64,000 nucleotides of DNA, taken from contig MKSV01000007.1 of the NCBI GenBank assembly GCA_001897435.1, forward strand, positions 682,001 to 746,000, written 5' to 3'. Both the position numbers and the translations under genes were made by a program. This DNA comes from Acidobacteriales bacterium 59-55. Lineage in GTDB: Bacteria; Acidobacteriota; Terriglobia; Terriglobales; Acidobacteriaceae. Positions 55,818-63,500 of this stretch are shown here, piece by piece (within the stretch, counting starts at the first letter, position 1; each line of letters opens with the position of its first letter). Below the pieces are notes generated by a model. The model did no database searches and had not been told where the DNA came from. It saw only the letters and a program-made list of their open reading frames with translations.

Positions 55818-56651
55818 ATGGGACACGCAGGAGCAGGAATGCCGCAGGGGCCGAAGCCTTTGCCGGGTGTGGAGTATGTAATCGCTGTCGGCAGCGGCAA
55901 GGGCGGTGTGGGCAAGACGACAGTGGCGGTGAATCTTGCGGTTGCTTTGGGCAAGCTGGGTTATAAAGTCGGCCTGCTGGACGCCGATATCTATGGGCCG
56001 AACGTTCCGACCATGATGGGCGTATCGCGGCAGCCCAATATTATCGGCGAGAACCGGATCGATCCCGTTCTCTCCCATGGGGTGAAGTTCATCTCGGTGG
56101 GACTGATCTCGCCGGGCGACAAGCCGATGGTGATGCGCGGGCCGATGCTGCATCAGATCATCCGCCAGTTCCTGCAGCAGGTGGAGTGGGGCGACCTCGA
56201 TTTTCTGATCGTCGATCTGCCTCCGGGAACGGGCGACGTGGTGATCTCGCTGGTGCAGACGGTTCCCTTGACCGGAGCCGTTGTTGTCTCGACCGGATCG
56301 AGCGTCGCCTTGGAGGATGCGCGCAAGGCTCTGGAGATGTTCCACCAGGTAAAGGTCGAGGTGATGGGCATGGTGGAGAACATGTCGCAGATGACGCTGC
56401 CCAGTGGAGAGGTGATCGACGTCTTCGGCGCGGGGGGAACGGAGCGGACGACGGCGCAGTTCGGTCTGGACTTTCTCGGATCGGTAGAGCTTGACCCATC
56501 GATCCGCGAGGGCGGCGACAGAGGACTGCCGATTGCGCTGGCGGGGCAGGAGTCCGGCAAGTCGAAGGCATTCTATGAGATGGCAAAGAAGGTCGCGGCC
56601 AAGGCCCGGGATATTGCCGACAAGAGCGAGGATGTGCTTGAGATCAGCTAG
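55818..56651 (+). CDS. mrp: Mrp/ApbC family iron-sulfur cluster carrier ATPase
   Basis: P-loop scaffold of 277 residues for iron-sulfur delivery. It has the deviant Walker A VGSGKGGVGKTTVAVNLAVA, Walker B LDADIYGPNVPT, LIVDLPPGTGDV and MGMVENMS. The usual C-terminal CxxC that binds the cluster is absent (the region reads LPSGEVIDVFGAGG where homologues often have CPxC), and the N-terminal MIP18-type domain of full-length Mrp is missing. Strong ribosome site GGAGAGGG. Forms an operon with hrcA, grpE and dnaJ (45 bases before hrcA). Confidence 0.9.
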   Translation: MGHAGAGMPQGPKPLPGVEYVIAVGSGKGGVGKTTVAVNLAVALGKLGYKVGLLDADIYGPNVPTMMGVSRQPNIIGENRIDPVLSHGVKFISVGLISPGDKPMVMRGPMLHQIIRQFLQQVEWGDLDFLIVDLPPGTGDVVISLVQTVPLTGAVVVSTGSSVALEDARKALEMFHQVKVEVMGMVENMSQMTLPSGEVIDVFGAGGTERTTAQFGLDFLGSVELDPSIREGGDRGLPIALAGQESGKSKAFYEMAKKVAAKARDIADKSEDVLEIS

Positions 56652-56695
56652 TTGACGGCTGGCGTAGAGTTAAGCAACGGTGGGAGGCGGCAGCG

Positions 56696-57787
56696 ATGGC
56701 AGATGCGGAGCGGGTTACGGCGCGGCAGAGAGCTATTCTGACAGCTGTCGTCGAGAGCTATATCGAAACCGGCGAACCCGTAGGCTCGGGCACGATTGCG
56801 CGACTGCAGCGGGGCGATGTCTCGGGCATGAGTCCGGCGACGATTCGGAATGAGATGGCGGAACTTGCCGACGAGGGGTTGCTGGAGCAGCCGCATACGT
56901 CCGCAGGCAGAGTGCCGACGGCGCGAGCCTTCAGGATGTATGTGGAGCAGTTGAGCGGCGGCGCGAATCCCCGGATCGGAGCCGCACTGCTGCCGGCAAG
57001 GTCACGCCGGCAGATCGATTCGAGCTTCGTGGGCCTGGCCGGGATGCAGGCGGTGCTGGAGCGAACCTCGCATGTGCTGGCGACGTTGTCGAGCGGTGTG
57101 GGCGTAGCCATCGCCGCCGCGGCAGAGGGAGAGATGCTGGAGCATGTGCATTTCTCGCGGCTGGCTCCGGCGCGAGTGCTGGCCGTGATGGTGACGCGGA
57201 GCGGAATGGTGCGCGACCGGGTGTTGTCACTGGATCGAGACTTGACGCTGATCGAGTTGGAGACGGCGGCGAATTTTTTGAATGAGAACTTCCGCGGATG
57301 GAGTGTAGAGCGGGTTCGCGCCGAGATCGCGCGGATGCTGGAGCAGGAGCGGAGCGAGTACCAGCGGTTGCTGAATGCGGTGCAGCAGCTTTGGGGTAAG
57401 GCCGTTCCCGAGAGCGACGTGCCGGTGCAGGCGATCTATGTGGACGGCGTGGCTAATCTGCTGGGCAGTCAGGGCATAGGAGGCAATGAGGACCGGGAGC
57501 GGCTGCGGGAGGTGTTGGCCGCCCTGGAGGAGAAACAGCGGTTGATCGAGTTGCTCAATGCCTACATCGATACCCGGCAGGAGAGCGTCCGGGTGATCTT
57601 CGACCTGGAGGAACAGGCCCCGGAGATGGCGGGACTGGTGCTGATTGCGGCTCCGGCGCGAATGGGCAACGAGAGCCGGGGTACCGTCGGAGTGATCGGA
57701 TCCAAGCGAATGCATTACGAGAACACTATGAACGCGGTGGGATATATTGCGCAGGTGTTCGATCGGATGCTGCATCCAATAGAGTGA
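56696..57787 (+). CDS. hrcA: Heat-inducible transcription repressor HrcA
   Basis: Represses heat-shock operons by binding the CIRCE element; 363 residues. It has the winged helix RQRAILTAVVESYIETGEPV then MSPATIRNEMAELADEG and LLEQPHTSAGRVPTARAFR, and a C-terminal GAF-like domain with the family end NTMNAVGYIAQVFDRMLHP. Upstream of grpE and dnaJ as usual. I searched by eye for CIRCE (TTAGCACTC-N9-GAGTGCTAA) before this gene and did not find it; mrp upstream suggests transcription from a more distant promoter. Confidence 0.95.
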   Translation: MADAERVTARQRAILTAVVESYIETGEPVGSGTIARLQRGDVSGMSPATIRNEMAELADEGLLEQPHTSAGRVPTARAFRMYVEQLSGGANPRIGAALLPARSRRQIDSSFVGLAGMQAVLERTSHVLATLSSGVGVAIAAAAEGEMLEHVHFSRLAPARVLAVMVTRSGMVRDRVLSLDRDLTLIELETAANFLNENFRGWSVERVRAEIARMLEQERSEYQRLLNAVQQLWGKAVPESDVPVQAIYVDGVANLLGSQGIGGNEDRERLREVLAALEEKQRLIELLNAYIDTRQESVRVIFDLEEQAPEMAGLVLIAAPARMGNESRGTVGVIGSKRMHYENTMNAVGYIAQVFDRMLHPIE

Positions 57788-57954
57788 GGGTCGACGGCGG
57801 CCTTGATGCTGTACGAAGATGTTGAAGAGACTTCCGGCGCAGCATCGGGTTTGGCATGAGCAGGTTTTTGACGGTGGGGCGGATGATGGCGGAGCGGCAG
57901 TGGGATCGGCTCGCGCGATGGGCCCGGATGGGCAACAATAGAAGAGGGAACAAT

Positions 57955-58524
57955 ATGAGGAGACACGAACACATGCAGGATGAAGTTACGGTAGAGGCTG
58001 TGCAGGAAGGCGAAGTTGTACCTGGCGCGGCGGCGGAAGCTGTCGTCGAGATGCCTGCCTCCCAGACAGAATTGGAGCAGGTCAAGGGCGAGCGCGACCA
58101 GTTGCTCGACCGTCTGGCGCGGTTGCAGGCCGAGTTTGAGAACTTCCGGAAACGCGAGGCCAAAGAGCGCGCGGATGCCCGCGATTATGTCGTATCCAAC
58201 ACGGTCGAGCCGTTTCTGGGTGTGATGGACAACTTCCAGTTGGCGTTGAAGGCAGATGGCACCGCCGAACAGTTAAGGAGCGGAGTCGGACTGATTCTAA
58301 AGCAGATGGAGGATGCTCTGCGGGGGATGAATGTGCTTCCGGTGGAAGCGGTGGGAACCCAGTTCGACCCCCGAATCCACGAGGCGATGGGCAGCATCGA
58401 AACCAAAGAGTTCCCCGATCACCAGGTGCTGGAGGAGATTCGCCGGGGCTACAAGATCCGCGAGAAACTGCTTCGTCCCGCGCTGGTGCGAATCGCGGCA
58501 AATGCGGACCAGGTGACAGACTAG
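57955..58524 (+). CDS. grpE: Nucleotide exchange factor GrpE
   Basis: DnaK co-chaperone of 189 residues from the ATG at 57955, which has AGAGGG 7 bases upstream; longer upstream frames lack a ribosome site. Charged N-terminal tail, long helix (ELEQVKGERDQLLDRLARLQ then AEFENFRKREAKERADARDY), and the beta domain with GVGLILKQMEDALRGMNV and the PxGxxFDPxxHEA pattern as VGTQFDPRIHEAMG. Between hrcA and dnaJ. Confidence 0.95.
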   Translation: MRRHEHMQDEVTVEAVQEGEVVPGAAAEAVVEMPASQTELEQVKGERDQLLDRLARLQAEFENFRKREAKERADARDYVVSNTVEPFLGVMDNFQLALKADGTAEQLRSGVGLILKQMEDALRGMNVLPVEAVGTQFDPRIHEAMGSIETKEFPDHQVLEEIRRGYKIREKLLRPALVRIAANADQVTD

Positions 58525-58589
58525 TGCAGCCGCGATGAAATTCGAGCCTATTCTTAGGGCAAGGCGATAATAGAAGAGAGATTAGTGGA

Positions 58590-59732
58590 ATGAGTGCGAC
58601 GGCAAACGTGACGAAGATCGATTACTACGAAGTGTTGAGTGTCTCGCGGGATGCGAGCGACCAGGAACTGAAGACAGCGTACCGGAAGCTGGCGATGCAA
58701 TATCACCCGGACCGCAATCCGGATGATCCATCGGCGGAGGAGCGGTTCAAGGAGTGCAGCGAGGCTTACCAGGTGCTGAGCGACCCGGACAAGCGCGCGG
58801 CCTATGACCGTTACGGCCATGCGGCATTCAACGGCGGCGGCCCCGCTGCGGGTGGCAATCCCTTTGGCGGCGCGCAGGATCTCGGGGACATCTTCGGTGA
58901 CATCTTTGGCGAGATGTTCAACATGGGTGGCGGCGGCAATCGCAAGGCTTCGCGGGTGCAGCGTGGGCGTGACCTGCGCTACGACATGACGCTGGAGTTC
59001 GAGGAGGCGGTCTTCGGCAAGGAGAAGGAGGTCACCATCCGCCGGATGGAAGTCTGCGTTGACTGCAAGGGATCGGGTGCGGCCAGGGGCAAGGCTCCTG
59101 TGACCTGTACGCAGTGCGGCGGGCGCGGACAGCAGCGGTTTCAGCAGGGCTTCTTTTCCGTGGCGAGGACGTGCTCAGTCTGCGGCGGCACGGGAACGCT
59201 GATCGTCGATCCCTGCCAGACCTGTCGTGGAGAGACCCGGGTACAGAAGGAGCACAGTATTCTGGTCAAGGTTCCCGCTGGCGTCGAACAGGACACGCGC
59301 ATCCGCTATCAGGGCGAAGGTGAGGCCGGAAAGTTTGCCGGACCGGCAGGGGACCTCTACGTTGTGCTGAACGTCAAGGCGCACAAGTTCTTCGAGCGCG
59401 ACGGCGACGATCTGCACTGCGTGATGCCGATCTCGTTTCCGCAGGCGGCGCTGGGGACGGAACTCGATATTCAGACGCTCGACGGGCCTTCGACAATCAA
59501 GGTTCCTGAAGGGACGCAGAGCGGCAAGGAGTTCAAGCTGAAGGGCAAGGGTGTGCCTCATCTGAATTCTTACGGCAAGGGCGATTTAATCGTCGAGATT
59601 CGGGTGCAGACGCCGGGCAAGCTTACCAAGTCGCAGAAAGAGTTGCTGCGGCAGTTGAGCGAGACAATGGTGGTAGAAAATACGCCGACCTCGCGGGGGC
59701 TGTTCAGCAAGGTCAAGGAGATCTTCAGCTAG
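58590..59732 (+). CDS. dnaJ: Chaperone DnaJ
   Basis: Type I Hsp40 of 380 residues. J domain with KIDYYEVLSVSRDASDQELK and the HPD motif (MQYHPDRNPDD), then a Gly/Phe-rich segment, a zinc-binding domain with four modules (CVDCKGSG, CTQCGGRG, CSVCGGTG, CQTCRGET) and the C-terminal substrate-binding domains (KVPAGVEQDTRIRYQGEGEA). The last module departs from CxxCxGxG in its final residues (GET), though both cysteines remain. Last gene of hrcA-grpE-dnaJ, 65 bases after grpE. Confidence 0.97.
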   Translation: MSATANVTKIDYYEVLSVSRDASDQELKTAYRKLAMQYHPDRNPDDPSAEERFKECSEAYQVLSDPDKRAAYDRYGHAAFNGGGPAAGGNPFGGAQDLGDIFGDIFGEMFNMGGGGNRKASRVQRGRDLRYDMTLEFEEAVFGKEKEVTIRRMEVCVDCKGSGAARGKAPVTCTQCGGRGQQRFQQGFFSVARTCSVCGGTGTLIVDPCQTCRGETRVQKEHSILVKVPAGVEQDTRIRYQGEGEAGKFAGPAGDLYVVLNVKAHKFFERDGDDLHCVMPISFPQAALGTELDIQTLDGPSTIKVPEGTQSGKEFKLKGKGVPHLNSYGKGDLIVEIRVQTPGKLTKSQKELLRQLSETMVVENTPTSRGLFSKVKEIFS

Positions 59733-59752
59733 AGATATCTGAGAGACTCATC

Positions 59753-59815
59753 GGCCGCAGATTATACGAATAGGCGAACAGATGTTCGCGTCTTCTATTC
59801 GCATAATCTGCGGCC
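59753..59815. repeat. 63-base extended hairpin between dnaJ and rsmE
   Basis: The outer arms GGCCGCAGATTAT... and ...ATAATCTGCGGCC pair over 21 positions with one mismatch, and an inner hairpin GCGAAC-AGAT-GTTCGC sits in the loop. It lies between two convergent genes, so it may act as a two-way terminator, but its size and inner hairpin suggest a mobile repeat of the type containing ATAATCTGCGG. Confidence 0.8.
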
Positions 59816-59822
59816 ACATATT

Positions 59823-60548
59823 TTAAGTCAGGTGTGACGATGCGATGGCGATAGCCGCGATGGCTGCGGTCTCGGCACGCAGGATGCGGGGGCCGAGCGT
59901 GACCGGCTGCCAGTTGTGCTGAACGAAGAGAGCCATCTCTTCCGGGGTCCATCCGCCTTCGGGACCGATGGCCAGCGCGACGGACTCATCGCCCGCTTGC
60001 CGTGCGGAGGAAGCCAGTACTTTGGCCAGCGCGGTAGCCTGTTCCGTCTCCGAGAGAAGAATGCGGACTGGACTCACCTCCTGTTCGAGGGCAGATTTGA
60101 GCAGGGTGGGTTCAGCGATCTCCGGGATCGTGGTGCGCCGGGACTGTTTTGATGCCTCAAGTGCAATGCGGCGCCAGCGGTCGGCTCGTTTCGCGGCAGC
60201 CTGAGCGAGATGCTTCTCCGTGCGCCGGGCGAGGATGGGAGTCATTCGCGAGACGCCCAACTCGGTAGCCTTTTCGATAGCCCATTCCATGTGGTCGAAC
60301 TTGAAGACAGCGAGCAGGAGATGCAGAGGAAGGGCAGAGTCCGACTCCAACTCTTCATGGAGGGTGAAGGCGACTTCATCTTCGGAGACGCGGATAACCT
60401 CCGCGCGATGGAGGAATCCTCCGGCGACGACATCGAAGATCTGCCCAGGCTCGGCCCGGAGGACGCGAGCGAGATGAACTGCCTGATCGCCGGTCAGAGT
60501 GGCGGTATCAGAGGTCCAATGATCGGCAATCCAGCGGCGGCGTGTCAT
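59823..60548 (-). CDS. rsmE: 16S rRNA (uracil(1498)-N(3))-methyltransferase RsmE
   Basis: SPOUT-family enzyme of 241 residues that methylates U1498 of 16S rRNA. A PUA-like N-terminus (MTRRRWIADHWTSDTATLTG), FDHMEWAIEKATELGVSRMT, and the knotted cofactor site VALAIGPEGGWTPEEMALF then LGPRILRAETAAIAAIA are clear. The ATG overlaps the stop of the preceding membrane protein gene (ATGA). Confidence 0.95.
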   Translation of the reverse strand: MTRRRWIADHWTSDTATLTGDQAVHLARVLRAEPGQIFDVVAGGFLHRAEVIRVSEDEVAFTLHEELESDSALPLHLLLAVFKFDHMEWAIEKATELGVSRMTPILARRTEKHLAQAAAKRADRWRRIALEASKQSRRTTIPEIAEPTLLKSALEQEVSPVRILLSETEQATALAKVLASSARQAGDESVALAIGPEGGWTPEEMALFVQHNWQPVTLGPRILRAETAAIAAIAIASSHLT

Positions 60549-61138
60549 GGCTGGTCAAAGTTGGTGGAGATTGCCGAGGCATTCAAGGGGATAGAGACGG
60601 GAAAGGCTCCCTGGTGGTAGAGGTCCACGTGAAGAACTGCGGACTTGCGATGGTTCCACACGTCTTCGGTAACCGGGAACTGCAAAAGAACCATTCCCTC
60701 GGCGGATGCGCCGGGCGCGATAAGCGTATCCCGAACGAGCGGCTTCGATGCCATCGACTCCAGCGCGGGGAAGGAAGTAAAGATGTTTGGCAGATCCTTC
60801 TCTTCGGCTGCGCTGGAGGTGATCTTCTGATCGTCCGCGGTGGTCAGAGTAGCGGTGAAGTCTTTAAGAATCAAAGGCAGGTGCAGAGGATCGTCGACGC
60901 GAAGGTTAGTGAGCACGTAGAGATTATCCTCGGTTTTGTCACTGCCTACGACGATTGAGTCGGACTTGAAGACGGTATGCGTGGGAAACAGGGAGGTATG
61001 CGAGAGGGTCAGGTTGACCGTCCGGGACGGGGTATAGCGGATAACCAGGGCGATGGCGATACCGAGCAGCAGAAACGCGATCAGTACAGGAGCCAACAGG
61101 TTACGGCGTGCGGGTTGTGCAAATTTTAAGTCGGTCAC
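60545..61138 (-). CDS. Small membrane-anchored protein of unknown function
   Basis: The product has 197 residues with one N-terminal membrane helix (LLAPVLIAFLLLGIAIALVI) and a beta-rich extracytoplasmic part. No recognised domain by eye; the pattern (VLTNLRVDDPLHLPLILKDF...) resembles bacterial proteins with Ig-like or LEA-like folds. It overlaps rsmE by four bases and lies downstream of the AI-2E-family gene. Confidence 0.75.
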   Translation of the reverse strand: MTDLKFAQPARRNLLAPVLIAFLLLGIAIALVIRYTPSRTVNLTLSHTSLFPTHTVFKSDSIVVGSDKTEDNLYVLTNLRVDDPLHLPLILKDFTATLTTADDQKITSSAAEEKDLPNIFTSFPALESMASKPLVRDTLIAPGASAEGMVLLQFPVTEDVWNHRKSAVLHVDLYHQGAFPVSIPLNASAISTNFDQP

Positions 61139-61226
61139 TAGAAAGAGGATAGCAAGGGTGAATTATGGAAAGGCGGAATATTTTCCCGTCTAAACTACAC
61201 GAAAGTATGCAATACCTTTGGTTGGG

Positions 61227-62285
61227 CTAACTTCGCTCCTTCTGAACAGCGTACTCGTCAAGCAGAACGCTGATGAGCGCCGCAGTGGGGACGGCGACCA
61301 GCGCCCCGACCACTCCGGCCAGCGCGGTCCCGCAGATCAGGGCGATGAGCACGGTGAGTCCCATGAGGTTGACGCTGGATCGCATGATGCGCGGAATGAG
61401 ATAGGCATTCTCGATGTTGACGTAGATAACGTAGAAGATGAGGACGCCGGCTAATTTGCTCCAGGAATCGATCGCGGCTACGCCGGCGACGAGGATCATG
61501 GTGATGATGCCGCCGGCGATCGGGATGATATTGAACAGTCCCATCAGGACGCCGAGAAGAAAGAAATAGCGGACGTGCAGGATGCCGAAGACGATGGTGC
61601 TGGATACTCCGAGGATGAGCATCAACAGGCCCTGCCCGAAGAGCCATTTGCTGATCTTGCGTTCGGCCCGGTGGAGGGCGTTGTCCAGGCGGGCGCGCTG
61701 CTGGCGAGGGAAGAGAGAGAGAAAGAAGCTGTACGCGTATTCGCCTTCGAGCATGAAATAGATGCATAGGAAAGCGGCGGTGAGGATGTCGAAGACATGG
61801 GATAGCCAGGTGGGAAGAGAGGTGAAGAGGTAGCTGGCGGTGGAGGTGAGCGTGCCTTCGGCGCGTTGGATTACAGAATCAACATTGAATCTGGAGGCAA
61901 AGGGGAGCCGGTTGATTCGGTCGATGGTTGCGGGAATTCGCTCGGGAAGGTCGGTCGAAAACCGGCGAAGATCGCTGAGAACCGGAGGCAGACCGAACGT
62001 CAGAAACAGGGTGAGACAAAGAATGGCGGCGGCGATGAGAATAATGATGGCGACGGTGCGAGAGGGGCGATAACCTCGAATCTCGAATTTGGTAATGCGG
62101 AGGACGAGGGGAGTCAGAACCACGGCAAAGAGCGCGCTGACGTAAATAATCTCCAGCTCTTTGGCGAGCTGCCAGGCGATGTAGAGCGCGAGGAAGATGC
62201 CGACACAGAAGAGGATGTGGCCTCGTACCGCTCTGCGGGATTGCTTTTCGCCGGGGCTTGGATCGAGCATCGAGGTGGCCAGCAC
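61227..62285 (-). CDS. AI-2E/PerM family membrane permease
   Basis: The product has 352 residues and about seven to eight membrane helices. GTG start at 62285 with GGAGA 5 bases upstream. Family patterns: a long periplasmic-facing stretch after the second helix pair (LSDLRRFSTDLPERIPATID), then LGVLMGLFNIIPIAGGIITM with the conserved NIIP(I/V)xG and VYVNIENAYLIPRIMRSSVN. Members act as Na+(H+) exporters or AI-2 exporters; the substrate is open. It lies between aroK and the small membrane protein. Confidence 0.9.
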   Translation of the reverse strand: MLATSMLDPSPGEKQSRRAVRGHILFCVGIFLALYIAWQLAKELEIIYVSALFAVVLTPLVLRITKFEIRGYRPSRTVAIIILIAAAILCLTLFLTFGLPPVLSDLRRFSTDLPERIPATIDRINRLPFASRFNVDSVIQRAEGTLTSTASYLFTSLPTWLSHVFDILTAAFLCIYFMLEGEYAYSFFLSLFPRQQRARLDNALHRAERKISKWLFGQGLLMLILGVSSTIVFGILHVRYFFLLGVLMGLFNIIPIAGGIITMILVAGVAAIDSWSKLAGVLIFYVIYVNIENAYLIPRIMRSSVNLMGLTVLIALICGTALAGVVGALVAVPTAALISVLLDEYAVQKERS

Positions 62286-62340
62286 ATTTCTCCAGTCAAT
62301 TCCTGACGCGTTAGATGCAGATAGTATGCCCTGCGGCGGC

Positions 62341-62940
62341 TCAAGGAAGACAGTATGGAGCCTGGTTCAGCGCGGCGATCAGAGTGGTGACAGTCTGATC
62401 CGGAGTAAGCGCAGCGGTATCGACGGTGAGACGGGCGAGGCGGAGATAGAGGGGGTGACGGGCGGCGAAGCGAAGCTGTGCGGCCTCGGGATCTTCGAGC
62501 ACGGGACGGGCGATGTTCTGCAACATGCAGCGGTCGAAGAGGGTGGGGAAGGGCGCGTCCAGGAAGATGGTGAACGTTGCCGGAGTTTGTTCGAGCAACA
62601 GGCGATTGGTAAGGCCCTCCGGCGTTCCGCCGCCGAGCGCGAGGACGGTGTTGGGGCGTCCGAGAGCCGAGGCGAGCGCCGTAGATTCGAGGCGGCGGAA
62701 GTGAGCTTCGCCATGACGCTCGAAAAGTTGGGGAATGGTGGCCCCGGCGCGTTGTTCCAGATGGGCATCGAGATCGAGGAAGGTCCAGCCGAGACGCAGG
62801 GCGAGGATGCGCCCGATCGTCGATTTGCCGGCGCCCATGAACCCGGTGAGGACGAGGCGGCGAAGATGGGCAGGGATGATGAGTTCGCCGGACGGCTTTA
62901 AAACCGGCTCGGCCAGCGTATCTGCTTCATTGGGTGTCAT
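62341..62940 (-). CDS. aroK: Shikimate kinase
   Basis: Shikimate to shikimate-3-phosphate in the chorismate pathway; 199 residues. Walker A GFMGAGKSTIGRILALRLG, shikimate-binding FLDLDAHLEQRAG (Asp) and FRRLESTAL, and the glycine-rich LALGGGTPEG are present. The ATG at 62940 has AAAAAGGAG 5 bases upstream. It is preceded by a 190-base leader containing a possible aromatic-rich leader peptide and a terminator (63003-63151). A tail of about 25 residues precedes the kinase core. Confidence 0.95.
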   Translation of the reverse strand: MTPNEADTLAEPVLKPSGELIIPAHLRRLVLTGFMGAGKSTIGRILALRLGWTFLDLDAHLEQRAGATIPQLFERHGEAHFRRLESTALASALGRPNTVLALGGGTPEGLTNRLLLEQTPATFTIFLDAPFPTLFDRCMLQNIARPVLEDPEAAQLRFAARHPLYLRLARLTVDTAALTPDQTVTTLIAALNQAPYCLP

Positions 62941-63002
62941 AACTTCTCCTTTTTAGTGTAGTACGTCTGTTTTCTGGTCGATAGAGTTGGAAGCAAACAT
63001 GC

Positions 63003-63033
63003 AAAAGCCGCAACCTTTTGGGTTGCGGCTCGG
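63003..63033 (-). terminator. Terminator-like hairpin in the aroK leader
   Basis: On the minus strand AGCCGCAACC-CAAAA-GGTTGCGGCT is followed by TTTGC. This 10-bp stem with a U-rich end is a good Rho-independent terminator about 63 bases before the aroK start. It could end the anti-sigma transcript or act as an attenuator. Confidence 0.65.
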
Positions 63034-63064
63034 GAAGTTCGAGGACTCTGAAGGTGGATGAGGT

Positions 63065-63151
63065 TCAGAGAGTCATGCGAGTGCTCCGCCGGGCCGCACA
63101 AAAGGGCCAGTAGCGGAAGGTAAAGCTGACGGTCTGGAGACGGCTCGACAT
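63065..63151 (-). CDS. Possible leader peptide rich in aromatic residues, upstream of aroK
   Basis: A 28-codon frame on the minus strand reads MSSRLQTVSFTFRYWPFCAA followed by RRSTRMTL. Five of eight residues in FTFRYWPF are aromatic and include Phe, Tyr and Trp. Just after it comes a possible stem (GACTCT...GAA / TTCAGAGTC, 63045-63076), then the terminator at 63003. This layout resembles amino-acid attenuators of aromatic biosynthesis genes. There is no clear ribosome site before the ATG, so translation is unproven. Confidence 0.4.
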   Translation of the reverse strand: MSSRLQTVSFTFRYWPFCAARRSTRMTL

Positions 63152-63194
63152 GCTGGATAGAAGATACACCGGATGCCGAGCCGTCGCAAGTCCT

Positions 63195-63500
63195 TTATGA
63201 GTGAGATGGATTCTGGCCGGCTTCGTCAGTTCGGTCCGAGTTGAGGCCTTCCTGGATCTTCTTCCAGACGTTGTCGCTAGGCTCGTGCGTGGGTTGAAGC
63301 AGGAGACTGGCCTGATCGGCGATGTACTGCAGGTCCCGCACCAGGGCCGAACAGTTTTCGCAGGTCTTCAGATGGGCGACAAGACAGGGATCTTCGGGTT
63401 CACCGCTGCCGCCCGAGGCGAAGAGATCCGGCAGTTGCTCCTGGAACTCCGCGCAAGAAATGGTGGCAGGCGGTTTCGGATTCGAATTCTGCGAAGTCAT
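63195..63500 (-). CDS. Soluble zinc-finger anti-sigma factor (ZAS)
   Basis: The product has 101 residues. The zinc motif HLKTCENC (H-x3-C-x2-C) with an upstream Cys in [10 protein letters not shown] marks the ZAS domain that holds ECF sigma factors. There is no membrane helix in the rest (the C-terminus is polar: [15 protein letters not shown]), so it is a cytoplasmic type, as in redox-sensing RsrA-like proteins. Its start overlaps the stop of the sigma gene by four bases. Confidence 0.85.
   Translation of the reverse strand: MTSQNSNPKPPATISCAEFQEQLPDLFASGGSGEPEDPCLVAHLKTCENCSALVRDLQYIADQASLLLQPTHEPSDNVWKKIQEGLNSDRTDEAGQNPSHS

Noticed and set aside
56652..56695. CIRCE operator expected before hrcA
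   Set aside because: No TTAGCACTC or GAGTGCTAA half-sites were found in the short gap or just upstream.
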